This document shows positions 26,915 through 36,433 of a stretch of 64,000 nt of DNA, piece by piece. Source of the DNA: Anaerobacillus alkalilacustris. GTDB lineage: Bacteria; Bacillota; Bacilli; Bacillales; Anaerobacillaceae. The translations under genes were made by a program, and so were the position numbers. The stretch covers positions 124,001-188,000 of the forward strand of contig NZ_MLQR01000050.1 of NCBI RefSeq assembly GCF_001866005.1, read 5' to 3'. Numbering within the stretch: position 1 is the first letter of the stretch; each line of letters opens with the position of its first letter. The notes under the pieces are model-generated. The model saw only the letters and a list, made by a program, of their open reading frames with translations. It was not told the origin of the DNA and searched no databases.

Positions 26915-27113
26915 TAATAATTAGGTCCAATTACAAAGGTATATTCAATATAAGATATAAACATTAATTCAAATAACATTAGAGGTTACCCTGCTCCAAT
27001 TTACCCTCCTTCTGTTATTACTTGAAATTTTTTTATTATTGGTTGATATTACTTTTGTCAGTGTAGATTTAATCCCTCGTCCCAAAAACATATACAAATC
27101 TATTGGGAGACTA

Positions 27114-27151
27114 ATAAAAAAGTAAGCAGAAGGTTTTCCCTCCTACTTACT
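27114..27151 (-). terminator. Terminator of the rhodanese gene
   Basis: Minus-strand stem AGTAAG-TAGGAGG ... CCTTCTG-CTTACT followed by TTTTTTA. Confidence 0.8.
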
Positions 27152-27515
27152 GATATAGCTTTGAAACATCAGTTACAACATTTTCTAAACCAGTCTTAAC
27201 TTCATCATCCCATGTGAGCATTCCACCATAAAAATTATGCGCTTCTTTTATTCCATTTTCTATCAAAAATCGAGCTACATGGTGACTCCGACTACCGCTA
27301 CGGCAAACGAAAATATACTCTTTATCACTTTTTAATTCTTCTAAAATATTTGGTATGTTATGCATCGGTATTAACGGAATACCAGGAATGTGAAAAGCTT
27401 CATACTCTTCTCGCTCTCTCACATCTATAATTACTGTATTCTTTGGTTTATCCTTAAGAATTTTTTTTAGTTCATTTACATCAATTTGTTTAACACCTTC
27501 ATTGATAAAAGCCAT
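27147..27515 (-). CDS. Single-domain rhodanese-like sulfurtransferase
   Basis: 122 aa. Active-site loop CRSGSRS, preceded by VIIDVREREEYEAFHIPGI, the standard single rhodanese domain. It transfers sulfane sulfur through a persulfide on that Cys. GGAGGTGAAGG lies before the ATG. Monocistronic. Cytoplasmic; partner unknown. Confidence 0.9.
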   Translation of the reverse strand: MAFINEGVKQIDVNELKKILKDKPKNTVIIDVREREEYEAFHIPGIPLIPMHNIPNILEELKSDKEYIFVCRSGSRSHHVARFLIENGIKEAHNFYGGMLTWDDEVKTGLENVVTDVSKLYQ

Positions 27516-27703
27516 ATTAAACCTTCACCTCCATAATTAACACTATACACATACAGTTTACTTAACTATATATCTTTTTACAAGGAATGTGCTGCCATAA
27601 TTTACGTTTCTAGATCGCTACCTCATAACTATCAATAATAATACTCCTAATCGTTGAATTTTATCCTTTCAAACGATTAAAGATAAGCAAACTCAATAAA
27701 CAT

Positions 27704-27742
27704 CAAAAACAGAAGTACATATCATTGTACTCCTGTTTATAT
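27704..27742 (-). terminator. Terminator of the AI-2E-type permease gene
   Basis: Minus-strand stem AAACAGGAGTACA / TGTACTTCTGTTT with one mismatch, then TTTTTG. Confidence 0.75.
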
Positions 27743-27799
27743 TTTGTTCTATTAATTTATTTTATCCAAGGGAAGATAAATTTTGACCAATGATCTTTA

Positions 27800-28885
27800 T
27801 CACTCTATTCTATTTCTCAACTTCAGTAAGCGATATGTATGTGATACAACAACTTTACATACTGCATAAGTCGGTACCGCTAATAACATTCCAACGATTC
27901 CTGCAAACCTTCCTGCAACAATTAATAATAAAATTATTGTTAATGGGTGCACATCTAGCTTTTTACCCATAATCTGTGGCGAAATAAAATTACTTTCAAA
28001 TTGCTGAACAACAACAATTACGATTAACACTTTTATTACCATAAAAGGTGAATCAATGATTGCTACAATAACAGCTGGTACAGTCCCAATCCACGGCCCC
28101 ACAAAAGGAATAACATTTGTAAACATGGCAATCAGAGCTAAAATTAATGAATATTCTATACCAATAATTAAGAAACCTACATACATTAATATACCTACAC
28201 ACATACTCACAAGTATTTGACCTTGAATATAAGAGCTTAATTTCACATCCATTTCTCCTAAAACTTTCTGTCCTTCTATCCTTTGTTTTTCAGGTAGAAG
28301 TTTCAATACTTGTTTCGGAGCTTTTTCCCCCTCTTTTAACATGTAAAAAAGAATGAATGGAATAATAATAAATACAACAACTACATTTGTGATAAAGCTA
28401 ACTAATCCTGCAATGTTCGTACTTATAATATTAAAGGCCTGATTTATATAATGAGTCATATTTGTTGATAGTTTTTCTAGAGTTAGTGTTTCTGACCATT
28501 CGAAACGATTAATCCAATCATTTTCTTGAAGTTGAATAATTAAAGCCCGTATCTCGTTGATCAGATACGGAAAATTATTTACTAGGCTATTCACCTGTCT
28601 TTGTAATATTGGTCCAATTAATAGTATTAAGACAGTTATTAAACCAACAACAGCTAGGTAAATTATTATAATAGCTAAAGTTTTCGGAAGCTTTTGTTTA
28701 TGTATTACATTTACAATTGGTCGAAATAAATAATAAAACACGCCTGCAAGTAGAAACGGAACAAATAGCGCTTCAACAAAAACAACAATTGGTCGAAAAA
28801 TAAATTGGACAAGTGTTCCTAAGTAAATTATTAAGAACAACATAATAATTCCTAAAAATACCCGAAACCATTTATATTGTGACAA
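27800..28885 (-). CDS. AI-2E family transporter
   Basis: 361 aa, eight or so membrane segments with a mid-protein amphipathic region (residues ~80-150), the PF01594 layout. Conserved C-terminal features include TNVIPFVGPWIGTVPA, NFISPQIMGKKLDVHPLTIILLLIVAG and GMLLAVP. Members export autoinducer-2 or act as Na+/H+ antiporters in halo-alkaliphiles; which applies here is unknown. Monocistronic. Confidence 0.85.
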   Translation of the reverse strand: MSQYKWFRVFLGIIMLFLIIYLGTLVQFIFRPIVVFVEALFVPFLLAGVFYYLFRPIVNVIHKQKLPKTLAIIIIYLAVVGLITVLILLIGPILQRQVNSLVNNFPYLINEIRALIIQLQENDWINRFEWSETLTLEKLSTNMTHYINQAFNIISTNIAGLVSFITNVVVVFIIIPFILFYMLKEGEKAPKQVLKLLPEKQRIEGQKVLGEMDVKLSSYIQGQILVSMCVGILMYVGFLIIGIEYSLILALIAMFTNVIPFVGPWIGTVPAVIVAIIDSPFMVIKVLIVIVVVQQFESNFISPQIMGKKLDVHPLTIILLLIVAGRFAGIVGMLLAVPTYAVCKVVVSHTYRLLKLRNRIE

Positions 28886-29095
28886 TAGCTTCCCTCCACT
28901 CTTTTTCCATTTAATTGTAATTAACTAAACTTGTATTATTATAGCACAACTTTAATTACTATAAAGGACATTTAAGAGGCGCTAAAAAAAATCTTTCTTA
29001 CCTCTGAAGTGGACACACAGTTGAACAATAATTATAATATGAAACGAATACCTCAGCATTTTCTTGATGCGAAAAAAGATGAAGGCTATTATTGC

Positions 29096-30142
29096 TCATT
29101 CATCCTTTTTACCTGTTCTATTTAATGCTTTACAAGTTTGACGCTTTACTAATTTGTGAGGAATTATTACACTATTAACTTCCTCTGTAGGTTCTTTTAT
29201 TTTTTCAACTAAAAGCTTCATCGCTTCATAGCCTAGTCCAAAAATATTAATGTCAACCGTAGTCATAGGTGGAGAAGAAAGCTCCGAGATCAAAACATTA
29301 TTAAAACTGACAATTGATATATCATCCGGAACGCGTATTCCCATTTCACTTAACATCTTTAACACACTGAAAGTCATAATATCATCTAAACCGATAAGAG
29401 CGGTTGGTGGTACTGATGAACTCATTAACTGAATGATCGCATCCTCTCCACCTTGCTCTAATTCATGATGAGAAATGATATATTCTTCCCTAATAGGTAT
29501 ATTTGCATTTATTAATGCCTGGTCGTAGCCTTTCTTATGGTCGACTGCAACAACAAAATCTAACTCTCCACCAATAAAAGCAATATTTCGATGTCCCAAC
29601 AATAATAAATATTCCGTAACCGTTTTCGCCGCTTTAAAATTATCGTTATTTACATAAGTAATACCATGAATTTCTTCTTTGTATGGACGCCCTATTAAAA
29701 CAAAAGGAAATTTTTGTTGTTGTAAATAAGGCATAATTTTATCATTTACTCTTGAATACAGAAGAATAATCCCATCTACCCTTCCCCCTTGTACCATATG
29801 TACGACTTCTTGAAAGATTTCTTCTTCTGTTTGCCCAGTCGATAAATATAAGCCGTAACGTTCTTGATAGGCTTTAGAACTTATTCCCCTAATTACTTCA
29901 GGGAAGAAAGGATTTTGGAACGACTTATTTGCAGAGCTAGGCATGACAATACCTATAGTATTTGTACTTTTATTCGCTAAACTTCTAGCATGAAAGTTTG
30001 GATGATAACCAAGTTTCTCCATCGCTTCTCTAACTTTCACCTTTGTTTTCTCGCTAATTCTAGGACTATTAGCTATAACTCGTGACACTGTAGATGGTGC
30101 AACATTGGCTAGTTTTGCAACGTCCTTTATTGTTACCGCCAT
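29096..30142 (-). CDS. LacI-family regulator of the maltodextrin locus
   Basis: 348 aa. N-terminal HTH (TIKDVAKLANVAPSTVSRVIA) with hinge helix near residue 55 (NFHARSLANKSTNTIGIV), then a periplasmic-binding-protein-like effector domain. It lies downstream of the glucosidase genes but behind a terminator at 30232, so it has its own promoter. By position it is a MalR/MdxR-type regulator responding to maltose or maltodextrin; the putative LacI-type sites at 37934-37995 are candidate targets. Confidence 0.85.
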   Translation of the reverse strand: MAVTIKDVAKLANVAPSTVSRVIANSPRISEKTKVKVREAMEKLGYHPNFHARSLANKSTNTIGIVMPSSANKSFQNPFFPEVIRGISSKAYQERYGLYLSTGQTEEEIFQEVVHMVQGGRVDGIILLYSRVNDKIMPYLQQQKFPFVLIGRPYKEEIHGITYVNNDNFKAAKTVTEYLLLLGHRNIAFIGGELDFVVAVDHKKGYDQALINANIPIREEYIISHHELEQGGEDAIIQLMSSSVPPTALIGLDDIMTFSVLKMLSEMGIRVPDDISIVSFNNVLISELSSPPMTTVDINIFGLGYEAMKLLVEKIKEPTEEVNSVIIPHKLVKRQTCKALNRTGKKDE

Positions 30143-30231
30143 AGTTCCCCTCTTTTCTCTATTTTTATCAACTCTTTATATAGTTTAGCTATTTTTACAT
30201 TCATTAACAATGAATTTTTCTTCATACCTAC

Positions 30232-30277
30232 AAAAAATTATTAGCAAGGGAAAATTTACCCTTGCTAATAATTTTTT
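30232..30277. terminator. Bidirectional terminator after the maltodextrin operon
   Basis: AAATTATTAGCAAGGG pairs with CCCTTGCTAATAATTT; T runs exit on both strands. It separates the last glucosidase gene from the LacI gene. Confidence 0.9.
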
Positions 30278-30342
30278 CTTGTGAAATTAAACTTTCAATA
30301 AAGAAAGAGATCAAAAACGAATAGTATTTATTCTCACTAATT

Positions 30343-32064
30343 TTATTTCATTGATGCTAGTTCACTTATTGTACTGCGGTGACAATTGTTTTTATTAGTT
30401 ATTAAAATATAAACTCTTGCTTCATAAGGCTTTAATACAATTTTTTCTAAGTCTTCATCTGGATTTACATTATAATTACCGACATAAAATTTTGTTGATT
30501 TCTCACTTAGACTTTCAGGCAAAGTAAACACGGCCTCTTCTTCAAAAAGATTAGTCATAATTAAAACAGTTTTGTCCTCTAATGTCCTAGTATAGGCATA
30601 GATCTTTTCATGCTCTTCTAAGATTAGTTCATAACTTCCATAAACTAGCACCGGCATCTCTTTGCGAAGTCGAATAAGCTTTTTGTAATAATTGTAAATA
30701 GAATTTGGGTCTTTCATTGCTTGTTGCACATTAATTTGTTTATAATTTGGATTTAACTTTATCCAAGGTTTTCCTTTAGTGAACCCTGCGTTTACTTCAT
30801 CATTCCATTGCATTGGTGTTCGTGAATTATCACGGCCATTTTGCCAAATGATATTCATAATTTCTTGATGAGTTTTCCCATTTTCAATTTCACTCTTATA
30901 TAAGTTTTTAATCGCTACATCATTATAATCGTCAATTGAATTAAACTTTACATTCGTCATACCAATTTCTTGCCCCTGATAAATAAAGGGCGTTCCCTGC
31001 ATTAAGAAATATAATGTCGCTAAAGCTTTGGCAGATTCCACTCGATATTTACCACTATTCCCCCACGTTGAAACAGAACGTGGTTGATCATGATTTTCGA
31101 GAAACAGCGCATTCCACCCTTTTCCTTCAAGTTCTGTTTGCCATTTTGTAAACGTCTCTTTTAGGGCAGCAATATCTTTCCCTTTTTCTGTATCTTTCCC
31201 CCAGAGATCTAAATGTTCAAATTGAAAAATCATATTGAAATAGCCATCTTTATCACTTACCCATTCCTCAGCATGTTCAGCTTTCACACCGTTTGCTTCA
31301 CCAACAGTCATAATATCGTATTTGTCAAACGTTTCACGTTTTAACTCTTTAAGAAACACATCAATACCTTTTTGGTTCATATGTCCGTCAAGTGATGGAA
31401 CATACTTTAACTTTTTCGGATTCGGCATATCCGGGAAACCCTTAATCTTTTTAATATGAGAAATCGCATCTACTCGGAAACCATCAATACCTTTATCTAA
31501 CCACCAATTAATCATGTCGTAAAGTTCTTTTCGTACAGCTTTATTTTCCCAGTTTAAATCCGGTTGTTTACGCGAAAAAACATGCAAATAATATTCATTA
31601 GTTTTCTCATCATATTCCCAAGCAGAACCACTAAAAATAGATTCCCAATTGTTTGGCTCCTTACCTTTTTTCCCTGGATGCCAAATATAATAATCTCTGT
31701 ATGGATTGTCTTTTGATGACCGAGCTTCAATAAACCAAGGATGTTCATCAGATGTATGATTAATAACTAAATCCATAATTAATTTCATGCCTCTTGAATG
31801 AACTTCAGTCAGGAGTTCATCAAAATCAGACATCGTTCCAAAATCCTCCATAATTCCTTTATAGTCACTTATATCATAGCCGTTATCATCATTAGGTGAA
31901 CTATATATAGGGCATATCCAGATAACATCTATACCTAAGTCCTTTAAGTAATCTAATTTTGATATTACTCCTTGAATATCTCCAATTCCATCTCCATTGG
32001 AATCCATGAAACTACGCGGATAAATTTGATACGCCACTGCTTCTTTCCACCATTTTGTGTTCAT
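30343..32064 (-). CDS. malL: GH13 oligo-1,6-/alpha-glucosidase
   Basis: 573 aa cytoplasmic GH13_31 enzyme that releases glucose from imported maltodextrins or isomalto-oligosaccharides. Conserved regions: DLVINHTSDEHPWF, catalytic nucleophile Asp in GFRVDAISHI, acid Glu in TVGEANG, and ENHDQPR. The (beta/alpha)8 barrel is followed by a C-terminal beta domain. AAGGAGGAAC precedes the ATG. Second of two paralogues in the operon; exact linkage preference is not determined. Confidence 0.88.
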   Translation of the reverse strand: MNTKWWKEAVAYQIYPRSFMDSNGDGIGDIQGVISKLDYLKDLGIDVIWICPIYSSPNDDNGYDISDYKGIMEDFGTMSDFDELLTEVHSRGMKLIMDLVINHTSDEHPWFIEARSSKDNPYRDYYIWHPGKKGKEPNNWESIFSGSAWEYDEKTNEYYLHVFSRKQPDLNWENKAVRKELYDMINWWLDKGIDGFRVDAISHIKKIKGFPDMPNPKKLKYVPSLDGHMNQKGIDVFLKELKRETFDKYDIMTVGEANGVKAEHAEEWVSDKDGYFNMIFQFEHLDLWGKDTEKGKDIAALKETFTKWQTELEGKGWNALFLENHDQPRSVSTWGNSGKYRVESAKALATLYFLMQGTPFIYQGQEIGMTNVKFNSIDDYNDVAIKNLYKSEIENGKTHQEIMNIIWQNGRDNSRTPMQWNDEVNAGFTKGKPWIKLNPNYKQINVQQAMKDPNSIYNYYKKLIRLRKEMPVLVYGSYELILEEHEKIYAYTRTLEDKTVLIMTNLFEEEAVFTLPESLSEKSTKFYVGNYNVNPDEDLEKIVLKPYEARVYILITNKNNCHRSTISELASMK

Positions 32065-32109
32065 GATTGTTCCTCCTTCTCTCTTTTGAAAAAAGAATTC
32101 TTTGTTTTA

Positions 32110-33750
32110 CTATTGCTTCAGTTCATATATTCGAGCTTCATGAGGTCTTAATACAATAGTCCCTTTAAATTCTTGATCAACCACATCTTCATAGTTTGCA
32201 ATTATTAACTTTTTATATTTACCTTTATAATAGTTATCTATTGATAAAACAGTTTCTTCATTTGAATGATTTAATGTTACAAGCCAAAGTTTATCTTCAT
32301 AACTTCGTGTATATACATATAGCTTTTCATCATTTTTTGATAAATCTTGGTAATCTCCATAAATCATTATTGGGTTATCTTTTCGTAATTGAATTAATTT
32401 CCTATAATAATAAAATACAGAATTTGGGTCTACCAAGGCTTTATCCACGTTTATTTCTTTAAAATTTGGATTAACCTTAATCCATGGTGTACCTGTTGTA
32501 AAGCCCGCATGACGCGAATCATCCCATTGAATAGGTGTTCTAGAGTTGTCCCGACTTAGCATTAATAAGCTTTCAAATACTTCTTCGGGATCTCGTCCTT
32601 TTTCAACCTCTTCTTTATATTTGTTTTTCATAGCAATGTCATGATAATCATCAATTGAATCGAATCGTACTCCCGTCATGCCGATTTCTTCACCCTGAAA
32701 TATATACGGAATCCCAGGAAGTGTATGGATCATCGTTGCCAAAAGTTTTGAAGATTGAATTCGAAATTCACCATCATTTCCATAGCGTGTTACTTGTCTC
32801 GTATGATCATGATTATTCAAAAATTGTGAATTTGTCCCTTTCCCTTTCAGCCCTTTATACCATCTATTTTGAATTTCTTTATACCGAACCATATCCCAAG
32901 ACGGCATGTCATCTGCTACTTCAAAATGAAATAATGTATTAAGTTCATTTCGGTCTTCACCAACATATTTCAATCCATCTTCCGGGGTTACAAATGGTAT
33001 TTCACCAACTGTCATAATTTCATAATCGCGTAAAACTTCTCTGTTCATTTCTTTCAAATAGTCATGGATACCAGGATTATTTCCTAAATAATTAATATTA
33101 TTAGGGTTTTCAACACTAGGAAATCCATCTAGTTTTGCAAGCAAATTTATCACGTCTAACCTAAAACCATCGATCCCTTTATCAAGCCAGTAACGCATCA
33201 TTTTATATATTTCTTCACGAACCTCTTTGTTCTCCCAATTCAAGTCAGGTTGTTCGACAGCAAATGAATGCATATAGTATTGGCCAGTATGTTCATGATA
33301 CTCCCAAACTGAAGGAGTAAAATAGGATCGCCAATTATTAGGTTCTTTGTTATCTATCGGGTCTTTCCAAATATACCAATCACGTTTGGGATTATCTTTT
33401 GATGAACTCGCCTCGATAAACCAGGGGTGCTGATTGGACGTATGATTAACAACTAGGTCCATAATTAATTTCATTCCACGATTATGAACCTCAGTTAATA
33501 GGTGTTCCCACGTTTCCATATTACCGGCCTTATCCATGATCGTATAGTAATTAGAAATATCGTAGCCGTTATCAAAGTCAGGAGATTCATAGCATGGATT
33601 TAACCAAATTACATCTATACCTAAGCTTTTAATATAATCTAGTTTTTCGATAACACCTTGTAAGTCTCCATAACCATCTCCATCTGTATCGTAGAAACTT
33701 CTCCAATACACTTGATATACAACTGCTTCTTTCCACCATGTTTTAACCAT
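32110..33750 (-). CDS. Second GH13 alpha-glucosidase
   Basis: 546 aa paralogue of the downstream enzyme: DLVVNHTSNQHPWF, nucleophile Asp in GFRLDVINLL, acid Glu in TVGEIPF, and NNHDHTRQ. Regions II and III differ from the neighbour (RLDVIN versus RVDAIS), suggesting a different preferred glucoside such as dextran-type oligosaccharides. An upstream in-frame start at 33774 exists, but GGAGGGTGG precedes the ATG at 33750. A dextran glucosidase (DexB-like) is a reasonable alternative name. Confidence 0.86.
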   Translation of the reverse strand: MVKTWWKEAVVYQVYWRSFYDTDGDGYGDLQGVIEKLDYIKSLGIDVIWLNPCYESPDFDNGYDISNYYTIMDKAGNMETWEHLLTEVHNRGMKLIMDLVVNHTSNQHPWFIEASSSKDNPKRDWYIWKDPIDNKEPNNWRSYFTPSVWEYHEHTGQYYMHSFAVEQPDLNWENKEVREEIYKMMRYWLDKGIDGFRLDVINLLAKLDGFPSVENPNNINYLGNNPGIHDYLKEMNREVLRDYEIMTVGEIPFVTPEDGLKYVGEDRNELNTLFHFEVADDMPSWDMVRYKEIQNRWYKGLKGKGTNSQFLNNHDHTRQVTRYGNDGEFRIQSSKLLATMIHTLPGIPYIFQGEEIGMTGVRFDSIDDYHDIAMKNKYKEEVEKGRDPEEVFESLLMLSRDNSRTPIQWDDSRHAGFTTGTPWIKVNPNFKEINVDKALVDPNSVFYYYRKLIQLRKDNPIMIYGDYQDLSKNDEKLYVYTRSYEDKLWLVTLNHSNEETVLSIDNYYKGKYKKLIIANYEDVVDQEFKGTIVLRPHEARIYELKQ

Positions 33751-33820
33751 TATTTCCACCCTCCTATATCTCACTCAACTATTAATAATCCCTTTAACCC
33801 TACACGGTTTACTTATTTAT

Positions 33821-33922
33821 TTAAGAATTCGTTACGATCCAAAGGAGCAAAGAGGAATATATAATCATTCCAAATGATAGAACTAACAATATAATTGATA
33901 ACACTTTGAACCTTTTAAGCAT
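33821..33922 (-). CDS. Tiny hydrophobic peptide inside the maltodextrin operon
   Basis: 33 residues: MLKRFKVLS then one membrane helix (IILLVLSFGMIIYSSLLLWIV). GTAGGTG stands eight bases before the ATG. It lies 21 bp after mdxG and 70 bp before the next gene, same strand. Basic N-terminus plus one helix suggest a small single-pass membrane protein. Not a recognised family; could be spurious. Confidence 0.45.
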   Translation of the reverse strand: MLKRFKVLSIILLVLSFGMIIYSSLLLWIVTNS

Positions 33923-33943
33923 GAAAAGCACCTACTTTTTTCA

Positions 33944-34789
33944 TTATCCTTTTTCTGCACCAGCAGTTAATCCTTCTACGATATATTTTTGGAATATGAA
34001 AAATCCTAACATAAGTGGGATTGAAATTAATACTGCTCCAGCTGCAAACACCGTAAAATTGTTATTCGCCTGACCAGAAATTAATGTAAACAATCCTTGA
34101 GCTAACGTCCATTGATTACTAGAGCGAAGAATAACTTCTGCCATAATAAAGTCCATACTTGCACCAATGAAGCTATTAAAGGCAACAAAAGCAACAATTG
34201 GCGTTGCAAGTGGAAGCATGACTTGAACAAATATTTGTAAATTAGAAGCTCCATCAATCCTTGCTGCCTCTTCTAAACTCCTTGGAATACCATCAAAGAA
34301 ACCTTTAACAATCCAAGTATTAAACGCAACACTCCCAGCAGCTAAAACTAAAATATAACCGAGATGAGTATCTAATAACCCAAAAGAACCTAACAAAGTG
34401 TAGATCGCGATCATTCCCATAATTGTCGGGAACATTTGCAAAATGATAATGGCCATCAAACCTTGTCTTTTGCCTTTAAAATTAAATCTTGAAAAAGCAT
34501 ATCCTGATAAAACCCCAAAGAATGTAGCAATAAGCATGTTTGATACAGCAATTTTCATTGTATTTTTGTACCAAGTGACATAATTATATTCCTCAAACAA
34601 CGCACGGTAATGCCCCCAGTTTAAATCAGCAAAACTCGGAAAAATTTGAGCTGCACGTAACGAACTCCCTGGGTTGACTGACCCTATAAATACAAAATAT
34701 ACGGGAAACAAACAAATAAGCGCTAAGATAATTAAAATACTATAAACAATAAAATAATTAGTGAATTTCATTAACTTTTGTTTAGTCAT
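33944..34789 (-). CDS. mdxG: Maltodextrin ABC transporter permease
   Basis: 281 aa MalG/MdxG-type permease with six membrane segments. The EAA loop that contacts the ATPase is EAARIDGASNLQIFVQVMLPLATP. It starts 4 bp after mdxF. The ATPase (MsmX-like) is not encoded here and would be a shared one, as in B. subtilis. Confidence 0.92.
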   Translation of the reverse strand: MTKQKLMKFTNYFIVYSILIILALICLFPVYFVFIGSVNPGSSLRAAQIFPSFADLNWGHYRALFEEYNYVTWYKNTMKIAVSNMLIATFFGVLSGYAFSRFNFKGKRQGLMAIIILQMFPTIMGMIAIYTLLGSFGLLDTHLGYILVLAAGSVAFNTWIVKGFFDGIPRSLEEAARIDGASNLQIFVQVMLPLATPIVAFVAFNSFIGASMDFIMAEVILRSSNQWTLAQGLFTLISGQANNNFTVFAAGAVLISIPLMLGFFIFQKYIVEGLTAGAEKG

Positions 34790-34793
34790 GATT

Positions 34794-36122
34794 TTAAAAA
34801 TCTCCTTTCATTGATTTCGTATTTTTTAAATTAAAATACGCAAAACCTGCAATGATAAGGAAAACCAACAGTGCAACCGCAGACGCAATAGCATATTGCC
34901 CATTATCTAAAGTCATTTTAAAGATCCACGAAAGCAGGATATCCGTATGACCTGCAAAGTTATAACTTGAATTTGTTGGCCCACCTTCGGTCATTAAGTA
35001 GATAAATGTTAACTGGTTAAAGTTAAAAGCAAATGTGAAAACCATCAGTGGTATTGCCGCAACCATTACGATTGGAAGGGTAATCTTTCTGAACTGCTGA
35101 ACAATAGTTGCACCATCCACTTCGGCTGCTTCATATAATTCTTTACTAATTGTTGTTAATATTGCAGTAAACAATGCCATCCAAAATGGGAAACCTAACC
35201 AAAGATTAGTCAATAAAACTGCTACTTTTGCCCACATCGGATCCGATAACCACGGTACTCCATTTAAGCCGACTGCTCTTAACATATCATTAATAATTCC
35301 ATACTGACCGTTGTACATACTTCTAAAAATTAAGATTGTCACAAAACCCGGTACTGCCCACGGTAAAATAAATAAATTTCTCCAAAACTTCGTAAACTTT
35401 ACTACTTTTTGCGATAATACAACTGCTACAAAAAGACCGAAAAATACGACCATTACAGTTGATAACGTTGCCCAAATGATTGTCCAAGAGAAAACGCCAA
35501 TAAACGTTCCTCTCCACGACTCCATTGTAAATAATCGAACAAACTGTTGAAGTCCAACCCAATCTACTAAATTAGCTGGCGGTAAGTAGTTAGGCGAGGA
35601 ATAATTTGTAAATGCTATTAAAGCAGTAAATATTAACGGAAAAACTGTTAATAGAACCATGAACAAAGCTGTAGGGGTGATTAGTATATAAGCAAAACCG
35701 TTTTCCCAAACATTTTTCATCGTAGCTTTAAACGGTTGAATAGCTTTTCCCTGTTCGCGTAATTTACCTATTTGATAGGCGTCACGAATATTAAAATAAT
35801 AAACAAATAATATAGCAATAAGTAAAAACAATAAAAGAAGTCCTTCTGCCATTAATAATATGGAGTGATCCCCTTGCTCAATGATACGTCCTCTTTGTCT
35901 TACTTGAGGTGTTTCACCTAAGGTAATTAACCCATATAATCCATCAATAATTGGTCTTGAAAAAAAGACTAATACTAAAACCTTGCTCAAAGATAATAGA
36001 ATACCCTTGATATACTGCTTATTATAAATTTGTCCTAACCCCATAAAAAGTGCTGATAACACAGCAGCGATCTTGCTATGACTATTATTTGAAGTGCTTG
36101 ATATTTGAAGCTTATTCTCCAT
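34794..36122 (-). CDS. mdxF: Maltodextrin ABC transporter permease
   Basis: 442 aa MalF/MdxF-type permease. An N-terminal extension (residues ~15-120) has extra membrane segments with FMGLGQIYNKQYIKG, as in B. subtilis MdxF, followed by the permease core with EAA loop EAAEVDGATIVQQFRKITLP. The start at 36122 is preferred over 36131 because AAAGGAG is ten bases before it but only one base before the earlier ATG. Confidence 0.92.
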   Translation of the reverse strand: MENKLQISSTSNNSHSKIAAVLSALFMGLGQIYNKQYIKGILLSLSKVLVLVFFSRPIIDGLYGLITLGETPQVRQRGRIIEQGDHSILLMAEGLLLLFLLIAILFVYYFNIRDAYQIGKLREQGKAIQPFKATMKNVWENGFAYILITPTALFMVLLTVFPLIFTALIAFTNYSSPNYLPPANLVDWVGLQQFVRLFTMESWRGTFIGVFSWTIIWATLSTVMVVFFGLFVAVVLSQKVVKFTKFWRNLFILPWAVPGFVTILIFRSMYNGQYGIINDMLRAVGLNGVPWLSDPMWAKVAVLLTNLWLGFPFWMALFTAILTTISKELYEAAEVDGATIVQQFRKITLPIVMVAAIPLMVFTFAFNFNQLTFIYLMTEGGPTNSSYNFAGHTDILLSWIFKMTLDNGQYAIASAVALLVFLIIAGFAYFNLKNTKSMKGDF

Positions 36123-36433
36123 AGTATTCATACTCCTTTACTTTAGAGTGACATTCTTTTTAATAACATCTATTATTCTTTACGTTTTATTAACTTAACT
36201 TAATAAGTTGGGGTTTTTACTTCCTTCTTACCAATTTTACATTGTTATACCGGACATTAAGGAGCACTTAACCCCCATCTTTGCTACTCCGATCATTTTA
36301 GATTTTTCGAGACGGGGATATTATTGCCCCCTAAATAGTGGGATAATTAATGATCATTGAGAAGGCAAAGGAATACTCTTCCTATACCTCACTCAATGAA
36401 CACACATAATTTATTTTCAAATCAAAATTATAG
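36123..36433. other. Gap between mdxE and mdxF
   Basis: 311 bp without a gene. It contains the palindrome AACTTAATAAGTT near 36197 and a segment GACGGGGATATTATTGCCCC followed by CTAAATAGTGGGATAA (36313-36350). The latter resembles 61566-61600 and may be a decayed structured repeat. A processing or partial termination site here could raise mdxE over mdxFG. Confidence 0.35.
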
